Source of the DNA: JBHIDJ01 sp046760105
Lineage (GTDB): Bacteria > Pseudomonadota > Gammaproteobacteria > Acidiferrobacterales > SPGG2
DNA length: 10,705 bases
Assembly (NCBI GenBank): GCA_046760105.1
Contig: JBHIDJ010000104.1
Location: forward strand, 1 to 10,705
Direction: 5' to 3'
The position numbers and the translations under genes were made by a program. Below are positions 1 through 5,535 of the stretch, one piece after another; positions within the stretch are counted from its first letter, which is position 1, and every line of letters starts with the position of its first letter. The notes beneath the pieces are model-generated. The model searched no databases and was not told where the DNA came from. It was given only the letters and a program-made list of their open reading frames with translations.

Positions 1-1
1 C

Positions 2-505
2 GTGATGGCTTATAGTTGCACGTCGGGTACCGTGGCTATCGGATTCGAGGAGATAGTTCGTCACATTCACGTCGTGCGTCCGGGTATCCCGTGTACGACC
101 CCGATTACGGCGGCACTAGCCGGCTTTGAAAAGCTCGGTATTCATCGAATCGTCCTGCTCACGCCTTATATTGACGATGTTAACCAGCCGGTACGCCACT
201 ACCTTGAAGATCATGGGATTTCGGTACTGAGTATGAGCAGTTTTAACATGCAGAGCGATATCGACATGGCGCGGCTACCGCCGACGGCGATCCAGGCGGC
301 GGCGTTGCAAATCGATCGCCGCGACGCAGATGCGGTCTTTATCTCATGCACCGCGGTTCGTGCGGCCGAGATAATCGAGGCTCTCGAACAAACCCTCGGC
401 AAGCCCGTTCTGAGCAGCAATCAAGTGCTGTTCTGGGAAGCCCTTCGGCTCGCCGGTTATACAGATCCTGTGCCGGGTTTCGGGCGACTACTGCGCGAGC
501 ACTGA
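2..505 (+). CDS. Asp/Glu racemase / maleate isomerase-like enzyme, 5' end cut off
   Basis: C-terminal 167 codons of a cofactor-independent enzyme of the Asp/Glu racemase superfamily, closest by motif to maleate cis-trans isomerase, arylmalonate decarboxylase and EutA-type proteins. These use two facing cysteines for proton transfer or addition at an alpha-carbon. Both are visible: the first in SCTSGT (visible residue 6), the second in ISCTAVRA (visible residue 116). The motif SSNQVLFWEALRLAG near the C-terminus is also typical of the maleate isomerase branch. Family members are about 240-250 residues, so roughly 80 N-terminal residues lie before the window; the GTG at the edge is an internal Val codon, not a start. 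The next gene follows in the same direction after 93 bp. The substrate cannot be decided (maleate, a substituted malonate, or an ectoine breakdown intermediate). Superfamily assignment is firm, exact activity is not. Confidence 0.85.
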   Translation: MMAYSCTSGTVAIGFEEIVRHIHVVRPGIPCTTPITAALAGFEKLGIHRIVLLTPYIDDVNQPVRHYLEDHGISVLSMSSFNMQSDIDMARLPPTAIQAAALQIDRRDADAVFISCTAVRAAEIIEALEQTLGKPVLSSNQVLFWEALRLAGYTDPVPGFGRLLREH

Positions 506-598
506 GTACTTTAGTAAGCGAAGATAGGCCGATGGAGCAATCAGACATCTGCCGTAAGCGGGCGCGAAAGAAAAATCGCTTTATGTTGGAGGGGAACC

Positions 599-1576
599 AT
601 GTTGCGAACTCAAGTATGCGATCTTCTGGGCATTGAGTTCCCAATCATTCAGGCGGGAATGGGAGCATTCGCCTCACCTGATTTGGTCGCAGCAGTTTCC
701 AATGCCGGCGGCCTTGGCAGTTTTGGGGCGCGGCCTGAACTCGGGGAACGCGCTGCTGACAACATTAGGGAGCGAATGGCGCGAACGCGCGAGCTGACCG
801 ATCGGCCTTTTGCCGTGAACCACACTGTCAATGATCTGAACGAAGTGGCCTTTGCGGCCACGTTGGAAACCAAGCCATCGCTTATCTCATTCGCTCTGGG
901 CGACCCGGGTGACTTAGTCGGTCGGGCTCACGATGCGGGCATACCGGTCATGCACCAGGTGACGACATTACGACAGGCGCGCCAGGCTGCCGAGCTGGGC
1001 GTAGATATAGTAGTGGCACAAGGCGGTGAGGCTGGTGGCTTTGGGGGGACTGTCGCAGGGTTAGTCTTAATCCCTCAAGTCGTGGATGCTGTTAGCCCAA
1101 TACCGGTCATCGCGGCGGGTGGCATAGCCGATGGTCGTGGGTTCGCTGCCGCTCTGGTGCTCGGGGCGCAGGGCATCAATATTGGCACCAGATTCTTGAC
1201 CTCTGTGGAAGCAGCCGTCGACGATGCTTGGAAGCAAGCGATTCTCACGGGAGAGTCCGAAGACGCGATCAAAGTCGATTTCTGGAACGATATCTTTCCA
1301 CCGACCGGCAGCGCATATACTGTTATTCCACGTGCGCTTCGCTCTCCGTTCATCGACGAGTGGCGCAATCGGCGACATGAAGTTCGGCAAGAGGCCCAAC
1401 GCTTACAAAGTCAAGTAATGATTGCGAAAGAGCAAGGGAAATATGGTGAACTGACGCCGTTCGCCGGGCAAACCGCTGGGTTGATACATGAGATCTTACC
1501 TGCGGCTGAGATCGTGCACACGATAGTGGCTGAAGCGGAGGAGGTGCTAAAGCGTGCAACTAACGTTCTGAGATAG
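599..1576 (+). CDS. Nitronate monooxygenase (2-nitropropane dioxygenase) family flavoprotein
   Basis: A 325-residue TIM-barrel FMN protein of the nitronate monooxygenase / FabK-like family, which oxidises alkyl nitronates or related carbanions. Seen: the N-terminal block FPIIQAGMGAFASPDLVAAV (residues 14-33), SNAGGLGSFG (34-43), VMHQVTTLRQA (117-127), AQGGEAGGFGG (140-150) and the phosphate-binding end IAAGGIADGRG...LGAQGINIGTRF (171-199). The ATG has a strong GGAGGGG ribosome site at 588-594. The position in GGxGG that is a catalytic His in characterised nitronate monooxygenases and FabK is Phe148 here. The length is normal and the frame intact, so I take this as a subfamily with different chemistry rather than a dead gene. 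Probably in one transcript with the upstream racemase-like gene, suggesting a small-molecule catabolic pair. No terminator is obvious after the stop. Confidence 0.88.
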   Translation: MLRTQVCDLLGIEFPIIQAGMGAFASPDLVAAVSNAGGLGSFGARPELGERAADNIRERMARTRELTDRPFAVNHTVNDLNEVAFAATLETKPSLISFALGDPGDLVGRAHDAGIPVMHQVTTLRQARQAAELGVDIVVAQGGEAGGFGGTVAGLVLIPQVVDAVSPIPVIAAGGIADGRGFAAALVLGAQGINIGTRFLTSVEAAVDDAWKQAILTGESEDAIKVDFWNDIFPPTGSAYTVIPRALRSPFIDEWRNRRHEVRQEAQRLQSQVMIAKEQGKYGELTPFAGQTAGLIHEILPAAEIVHTIVAEAEEVLKRATNVLR

Positions 1577-1676
1577 AAAGTCGTCGGTTGACATCGAGAC
1601 TGGGGTGTTCCTTCTCTGCGGTTTTACCTAAATGTTATCTGAGAAGATCGGGCTACGTGCAGCGTGTTGACTAATA

Positions 1677-1700
1677 TGGCGTCCCCAAGGGGATTTGAAC
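1677..1700 (-). other. Orphan 3' end of tRNA-Glu gene, putative attachment-site relic
   Basis: Read on the minus strand these 24 bases begin GTTCAAATCCCC and end TTGGGGACGCCA. This is the T-loop, T-stem 3' strand, acceptor 3' strand, discriminator G and CCA of tRNA-Glu. Compared from memory with E. coli tRNA-Glu the match is 22 of 24. Bases further 5' on that strand do not form a T-stem or any tRNA body, so this is a fragment and not a tRNA gene. Tyrosine recombinases commonly integrate at this part of tRNA genes and leave such a repeat at the far end of the element. By that geometry the element would extend to the right, with the intact tRNA-Glu beyond the window. No integrase is visible here. 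Confidence 0.6.
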
Positions 1701-1751
1701 GTTATGCTAGTGGCTTGTTAGCCCCCTTCGAGGTTGCGGCGTAGCATATCG
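1700..1751. repeat. Spaced inverted repeat next to the tRNA fragment
   Basis: CGTTATGCTA (1700-1709) and TAGCATATCG (1742-1751) are inverted copies with one mismatch in ten, 32 bp apart, directly abutting the tRNA-Glu fragment. The position suits recombinase or excisionase arm sites, or a hairpin in a transcript. It does not have the full four-box layout of an integron attC site. Confidence 0.4.
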
Positions 1752-1844
1752 ATTCGCCTCTCTGGACCGAACGGCAAGCCGAACTCGGTCGACGTATTAC
1801 GTGTTTAGCGGTGGTCGGTTCTCACGATAGGAGTTTTTATGGCA

Positions 1845-1866
1845 AATCTTTCCCTCGGGAAAGGTT
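1845..1866. repeat. 22-bp near-perfect inverted repeat
   Basis: The arms AATCTTTCCC and GGGAAAGGTT flank a central TC. All ten pairs match if one T-G pair is allowed, so as RNA the outer eight or nine pairs could form a stem with a four-base CTCG loop. No T-run follows on either strand, so it is not a standard terminator. It may be an operator or an mRNA stem. It overlaps a 9-codon reading frame (1839-1868) that I do not annotate as a gene. Confidence 0.4.
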
Positions 1867-1962
1867 AAAACATCGCAGCCATTTACTTCGGCCTTTTTCG
1901 AGTACCCGTGAGCGCATTGTCCTGCGCCGCACACACCGTTGGTATCAACTACGGACGGGCTG

Positions 1963-1972
1963 GTAATATTAC
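1963..1972. promoter_or_regulatory. Perfect 10-bp palindrome upstream of the AraC gene
   Basis: GTAATATTAC is a perfect AT-rich palindrome in a GC-rich stretch, 62 bp before the regulator's start codon. It could be an operator, but no second copy is seen in the window and chance cannot be excluded. Confidence 0.2.
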
Positions 1973-2034
1973 GTGTTGGTTTGCTGCCGCGCTGGCGTCG
2001 GCGCAGTGCGCGTATTCACGCAGGATTCGCCTGA

Positions 2035-3030
2035 ATGCCTTATTCCTCGCTTGCTTCATCTGCACTAATGATATGGAAGGCGCTCGAGTCGTACGGTTGC
2101 GATACGCGTGCGCTGTTCCAGCAGGCTGGCCTGGATCCGGCCAAGATGCGTGATCCGAACGCCCGCTATCCCGACACCGCGTTTCCTACGCTCTGGGCTC
2201 GCGCGGTGCAAGCAAGTAAGGATCCGGCGTTTGGCTTGACGGTGGCACGCTTTTGGCACCCCGCGAGCTTTCACGCTCTGGGATATTCGTGGTTCGCAAG
2301 CGACACATTAAAGGACGCCCTGGAGCGCGCCGCCCGTTACTTTCTCCTCCTCACCGACAAGGAGGAGCTGATCGTCAAGGAGTCGGGCGACGAAATCAAA
2401 ATCGTGCTGCACAACCCAGATCCCAGACATCCCACCGCCGATGAGGACGTTGATGCCGCGCTCGGAACTATCGTCGCCATGTGCCGTGCGAGCTATGGGC
2501 GGCATCTTAATCCCCGGTGCGTGATGATGCAGCGCGAATCGCCGGCGGACCGAGGCGCTTTTTTGCAGCTGTTCAGGGCGCCGATCGAGTTCAAGGCGTC
2601 GGAGAATGCCCTTCACTTTGACAGGCAAGCGCTGCTGACGCCCTTGCCGACGGCGAACGCGGAGCTGGCGCGCGCGAATGACAGGGTCGTTACTGACTAT
2701 CTCGCTCGCTTTGAGCGCGGGAGTGTCAGACGTCAGGTGGAGCAAAAACTGCTCGAGCAGCTGTCCTCAGGCCACGTCTCGCAAGAGTCTGTGGCCAGGG
2801 CACTTCACATGAGCCTGCGCACCTTGCAACGTCGTCTCAAACAGGAAGGTAGCAGCTACAAGCAGCTCTTGGATCAGACCCGGCGCGATCTTGCTGCGCG
2901 TTACCTCAGGGAGTCCCATCTAACCGTGGGCGAGATCACCTTCCTGCTCGGATTCTCCGAGGCTGCAAACTTCACGCGCGCCTTCAAGCGCTGGCACGGC
3001 TTGTCCCCGAGCGAATTTCGAACTCCTTAG
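2035..3030 (+). CDS. AraC-family transcriptional regulator with arabinose-binding-like N-domain
   Basis: A 331-residue cytoplasmic DNA-binding regulator. Residues about 20-210 have the composition and length of the N-terminal ligand-sensing domain (Arabinose_bd, as in OruR/VirS-type regulators). The last ~87 residues are a typical AraC double helix-turn-helix: first HTH around SQESVARALHMSLRTLQRRL, second around TVGEITFLLGFSEAANFTRA, ending in the conserved WHGLSPSEFR. A TGA stop lies in frame immediately before the ATG, so the start is 2035 or the later ATG at 2068; AGGA at 2022-2025 is a weak ribosome site. The target is unknown; the nitronate monooxygenase operon upstream is a reasonable candidate because such regulators often control adjacent catabolic genes, but the att-like fragment between them argues for caution. 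Family assignment is secure. Confidence 0.93.
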   Translation: MPYSSLASSALMIWKALESYGCDTRALFQQAGLDPAKMRDPNARYPDTAFPTLWARAVQASKDPAFGLTVARFWHPASFHALGYSWFASDTLKDALERAARYFLLLTDKEELIVKESGDEIKIVLHNPDPRHPTADEDVDAALGTIVAMCRASYGRHLNPRCVMMQRESPADRGAFLQLFRAPIEFKASENALHFDRQALLTPLPTANAELARANDRVVTDYLARFERGSVRRQVEQKLLEQLSSGHVSQESVARALHMSLRTLQRRLKQEGSSYKQLLDQTRRDLAARYLRESHLTVGEITFLLGFSEAANFTRAFKRWHGLSPSEFRTP

Positions 3031-3083
3031 GCGCGGGCATTTTTCCGGATCCCTGGACGCGATAGCATTGGTCAGCAGCGTGC

Positions 3084-3344
3084 TCAATGTGGAAAGGACA
3101 ATTCATCGCACCGCGGACAGTATCCATAGATGGTCATCATCGATTCGATGCGCAGCCGCTGACGGCCGAGTCCTGCTGACACCGATCGCGTTACCGACGC
3201 GCACTGCGGATCCGAGCCGTTGGCAAACACCCAGCCTTCGTCCTGCAATGCCGAGATGAGCTGCTTCCACGCACCGTTGGGCACTTGGATGGCAGCCGTG
3301 TGCTGACATTGATGGCTCGTACAGCGAACAAGCAGGAGCGACAT
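3084..3344 (-). CDS. Small Cys-pair (zinc-ribbon-like) protein of unknown function
   Basis: 86 codons on the minus strand, convergent with the AraC gene (54 bp between stops). The open frame extends further upstream to 3581, but only the part from ATG 3344 reads like protein. Seen: C8-x4-C13 near the N-terminus, Cys48, and GYCPRC (C76, C79) near the C-terminus, the spacing expected for a zinc ribbon. Between them is a dense run of typical protein sequence (VPNGAWKQLISALQDEGWVF). I do not recognise a named family. There is no good Shine-Dalgarno; TACAAT lies just 6 bases upstream of the ATG and could be a -10 box of a leaderless message, with no matching -35. It may be a conserved hypothetical protein or a metal-binding accessory. 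Codon choice is GC-rich at third positions, in favour of a real gene. Confidence 0.55.
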   Translation of the reverse strand: MSLLLVRCTSHQCQHTAAIQVPNGAWKQLISALQDEGWVFANGSDPQCASVTRSVSAGLGRQRLRIESMMTIYGYCPRCDELSFPH

Positions 3345-3583
3345 GCCACTATTGTAGCTAGCATCGTCGCGGCGGCCCTGTCCGCGGACGACAACCCCGT
3401 GTGCTGGGGCGCCAGCTTCTGCCCCCGGGCTCAGTCGACACCGTTCATTACGCCGAGGGATAAGACGTTGGCGCGCCAGGATTAGCGGGGCCGCAGCCGC
3501 AAGCGTCATCGTAGATAACCTGGCGGATTCCGCGCTCGCCTCAACCGGTGCTATCACCGTATCCAAACGGAAAGGGGACAACT

Positions 3584-4045
3584 ATGTTCAAACACATCAC
3601 ACTTGCTGTGGTACTCGTCGCAAGTCTGGGGGCGTTGGCCGCTTGCGGTTCCTCCGAAGAGCGAACGGCCCAAATCTTCGTTAACCACACCGCACGCAAG
3701 CTCGAACTCAGCGACCAGCAGAAAGCCAGACTCTTTGATGTTGCAACGGTTGTCCTGGAGTTTCACGTCGACATGACAAAGGACGAGAAACAACTCAGGA
3801 AAGAGCTGTTAACGATGTACCATTCAGACAAGCTCGACACGGACAGAATTAATGCCGTACTCGCCGAAAAGGAGCAGCTCTTCCACAGGTACTCTCGGCT
3901 GCTAATTGCCGATATCGCCGAGTTCCATAGCACGCTAACGCCGGAGCAGAAGGACAAAATCCTTGAGCTTCTAAAAAAGAACGAGCGCCGCTCTGGCCGC
4001 GGAGCCGGCCGCGGCTGCCGTGCTGTGCACTACACCGGCGCCTAG
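3584..4045 (+). CDS. Spy/CpxP-like lipoprotein
   Basis: 153 residues. A lipoprotein signal peptide with lipobox LAAC (Cys21) is followed by an all-helical domain carrying the two Spy/CpxP (LTXXQ) signatures: LELSDQQKARLFDV (40-53) and LTPEQKDKILELL (118-130), with charged amphipathic helices between. Spy and CpxP are periplasmic ATP-independent chaperones or stress feedback proteins; related CnrX/RcnX-type proteins sense metals. Membrane anchoring would place this one at the inner leaflet of the outer membrane or the inner membrane. The start at 3584, behind AAAGGGGAC, gives a clean signal peptide; an in-frame ATG at 3548 would add 12 residues without sense. The Arg/Gly-rich tail after residue 132 is odd and may result from a one-base indel in the A6 run at 3973-3978 (see findings). 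Followed after 21 bp by the PEGA-like lipoprotein, probably one operon. No CpxR box is seen upstream. Confidence 0.85.
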   Translation: MFKHITLAVVLVASLGALAACGSSEERTAQIFVNHTARKLELSDQQKARLFDVATVVLEFHVDMTKDEKQLRKELLTMYHSDKLDTDRINAVLAEKEQLFHRYSRLLIADIAEFHSTLTPEQKDKILELLKKNERRSGRGAGRGCRAVHYTGA

Positions 4046-4066
4046 CCCGGCACAGGGAACTACATT

Positions 4067-4468
4067 ATGAAAAAGATGATAGCTATGGGTTTGTCGTCGT
4101 CGTCGTTTCTCGCTGGCTGCGCCAGCATTCTCAATCAAGGCAAGCAGGAGGTGGCCCTGCTAAGCCATCCCGATCAAGCCGAGGTGGTCGTTAAAGATGA
4201 GAACGATAGCGTGGTGTTCGAGGGCACCACTCCGACCACCGTCAAGCTGAAGAGGGGAAAGGGATACTTTAAACCGGGAAGATACACCGTGGAGATCTCC
4301 AAAAAGGGCTACCAGACACAAACAATCACTTTGACCGGGGATGTGAGCGGTTGGTATGTCGGCGGTAACCTCCTGTTTGGGGTATTTGGTTGGGTCATCA
4401 CGGATCCACTCACGGGCGCCATGTGGACATTGAAGCCCAAAGAGATCAATGCGGAATTGAGTGATTAG
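4067..4468 (+). CDS. PEGA-domain-like lipoprotein
   Basis: 133 residues. Lipoprotein signal with lipobox LAGC (Cys18) and an in-frame (TCG)4 run at 4094-4105 encoding four Ser of its hydrophobic core. Residues ~28-93 have a PEGA-like beta pattern: SHPDQAEVVV, FEGTTPTTVKL, GRYTVEISKKGYQTQTITL. Then comes a Gly-rich hydrophobic stretch GWYVGGNLLFGVFGWVITDP (95-114) and TGAMWTLKP, a combination I know from a common family of small envelope lipoproteins of unknown role. PEGA-like folds are associated with surface or envelope binding. The ribosome site AGGGA (4054-4058) is 8 bases before the ATG. Co-directional with the Spy-like lipoprotein. The frame after its TAG stays open and protein-like for 32 more codons, so the gene may be shortened. 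Confidence 0.85.
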   Translation: MKKMIAMGLSSSSFLAGCASILNQGKQEVALLSHPDQAEVVVKDENDSVVFEGTTPTTVKLKRGKGYFKPGRYTVEISKKGYQTQTITLTGDVSGWYVGGNLLFGVFGWVITDPLTGAMWTLKPKEINAELSD

Positions 4469-4567
4469 ATAGCGAGCCTAAACGAGTTCTCGTCGGCTGA
4501 GCGGCGCATCGTGCTGCTAAAGGATGTGCCGCCAAGCCTGCGCGACGACATGATCAGAGTGCAGTAG
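4469..4567 (+). other. In-frame coding-like extension after the TAG of the PEGA lipoprotein
   Basis: Directly after the TAG at 4466-4468, in the same frame, 32 sense codons run to a second TAG (4565-4567). They encode a plausible amphipathic sequence containing LNEFSSAERRIVLLKDV followed by PPSLRDDMIRV. There is no start codon or ribosome site of its own at the left end. It may be the former C-terminus cut off by a nonsense mutation, a readthrough product, or chance. Confidence 0.35.
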
Positions 4568-4744
4568 TTAGACACTTTCAATGCACAATTTTCGGCTTGA
4601 CCCGCTTGCGGTTTAAGAGAAGGATGCCATGGACGTCGAAATTACTGCTTACGCTTCACCAAGGAGGCAACACCGAAGTGGAACAAAAAAGCGTTCGGCG
4701 AAAGGCGGGTGAGCGACTGGCGTCTCACGACATTGATCGCTTCC

Positions 4745-5338
4745 CTAGAAGCTATAGATCGCGCCGATTGTTCCGAGATCGACGTCGCCGCCGCCGACAT
4801 CCTCGTACCGCTCCCACTCGACACGGCCGCTCCAACGGTCATTGAAACGGTACTGAAAGCCGCCCCCATATACCGGGTCGACGCCGTCATCCAAGCGGCC
4901 GTTATCCACGCATACAAGGACCGAGTTGACGGTGGTACAGGTCTCGTCGACAGTGACACCCCAGAAGAAGATGCCCGCCTTGCCGAAGAGTTGGGCGCGT
5001 TGGCCAATGGGCAGGATGCCCACGGCCTGCGCCGACAACCCGCCTTTGCGAAACGTGCCACCGGTACCGATGCCGAGCGTGCCTTCGCCGAACTCGCCAA
5101 GGCCAACGAATGCGCCTTCCAACGCGAAGTACTTGCTCACACGATAGCCGCCGAAACCCTTGCCCCCGAATTCAGTCTCATCAAACTCCTTATCGTCCGA
5201 GGCGCCGATGCCACCGCCGACGTACCAGCGCCTCTTCTTGGGCTCGCTCGTGTCATCTTTGTCAGCGAACGCTAAAGGGCCCGCGCAGAACACAGCGAAA
5301 ACAGTCGTGATAGCAAGAAGCGATTGCCTGAATTTCAT
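4745..5338 (-). CDS. Outer-membrane beta-barrel protein (OmpA/OmpW-like small porin type)
   Basis: 197 residues. A Sec signal peptide (MKFRQSLLAITTVFAVFCAGPLAFA, cleavage after AFA) is followed by alternating polar/hydrophobic strands rich in Gly and aromatic residues: RRWYVGGGIGAS, FGGYRVSKYFALEGAFVGLG, AQLFGKAGIFFWGV, YGGGFQYRFNDRWSGRVEWERY. It ends in YSF with a terminal Phe, the BAM recognition signature. The length and strand number suit an eight-stranded barrel of the OMP_b-brl / OmpA-like group. Two Cys (in ETCTTVNSVLVCVD) could form a loop disulfide. The start at 5338 has a strong AGGAGG site (5345-5350); the open frame upstream of it is not signal-like. Same strand as cpxRA and preceded by a CpxR-box array, so probably a Cpx output. 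Convergent with the PEGA lipoprotein. Confidence 0.88.
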   Translation of the reverse strand: MKFRQSLLAITTVFAVFCAGPLAFADKDDTSEPKKRRWYVGGGIGASDDKEFDETEFGGKGFGGYRVSKYFALEGAFVGLGEFGEGTLGIGTGGTFRKGGLSAQAVGILPIGQRAQLFGKAGIFFWGVTVDETCTTVNSVLVCVDNGRLDDGVDPVYGGGFQYRFNDRWSGRVEWERYEDVGGGDVDLGTIGAIYSF

Positions 5339-5414
5339 GCTTGGCCTCCTTTCGATTGCACGGAAACATCCCACCGGCATCGGGCTGCCTACCGCCCAGC
5401 CGAATTTCGGGTAG

Positions 5415-5420
5415 GTTATA
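5415..5420 (-). promoter_or_regulatory. Candidate -10 element for the beta-barrel gene
   Basis: TATAAC on the minus strand. A consensus -35 is missing; the place where it should be (about 5438-5443) is covered by the nearest CpxR box (5431-5445), the arrangement of an activator-dependent promoter. Transcription would begin near 5408, giving a leader of about 70 bases. Confidence 0.4.
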
Positions 5421-5430
5421 GGAGTCACCC

Positions 5431-5477
5431 GTAAAGGTAGGTAAAGGTCGCGTAATGGACGCGTAAAGGTAGGTAAA
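5431..5477. promoter_or_regulatory. Array of CpxR-type boxes upstream of the beta-barrel gene
   Basis: Two identical 16-base copies of GTAAAGGTAGGTAAAG (5431-5446 and 5463-5478), each an exact GTAAA-N5-GTAAA CpxR box. Between them lies a fifth half-site GTAAT (5452-5456). Half-sites start at 5431, 5441, 5452, 5463 and 5473, so all face the same side of the helix. They lie between the cpxA stop and the beta-barrel start, 93-140 bp upstream of the latter. Confidence 0.75.
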
Positions 5478-5535
5478 GAAATACAGCCAGGCGAAACGCT
5501 CGCGAGGACCGTTGTGAGTGCAGGGGGGGCTTGTG

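Larger units (their letters stand above)
1577..2034. other. Intergenic region with att-like tRNA fragment and inverted repeats
   Basis: 458 bp with no convincing gene. It contains, in order, the 3' end of a tRNA-Glu gene on the minus strand (1677-1700), a spaced inverted repeat (1700-1751), a perfect-looking stem sequence (1845-1866) inside a 9-codon reading frame that starts at 1839 behind GATAGGAG, and a 10-bp AT-rich palindrome (1963-1972) 62 bp before the AraC gene. The higher feature density here than elsewhere fits an old integration boundary. Confidence 0.6.

Noticed and set aside
1677..1760. Complete tRNA-Glu gene on the minus strand, or an integron attC site
   Set aside because: Sequence 5' of the T-loop does not pair as T-stem, anticodon or D arm, and the expected R/L boxes of attC are not arranged properly.
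1964..1972. TAATATTAC, identical to the geminivirus/CRESS-virus replication nonanucleotide
   Set aside because: It is not in the loop of a stem and there is no Rep gene; nine bases at this AT-rich palindrome are best explained by chance or an operator.
3973..3979. A AAA AAG heptamer in the correct frame for programmed -1 frameshifting
   Set aside because: The -1 frame runs on into the next gene without giving a sensible domain or tail; the frame that makes sense is the one reached by losing one A.
4709..5275. Long plus-strand open frame (188 codons) across the beta-barrel gene
   Set aside because: It lies antisense to a gene with signal peptide, barrel pattern, strong ribosome site and C-terminal Phe; the plus-strand product has no recognisable domain.
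5523..5529. G7 run just after the cpxA stop as a phase-variation tract
   Set aside because: It lies in non-coding sequence outside any promoter spacer seen, so a switching role is not supported.
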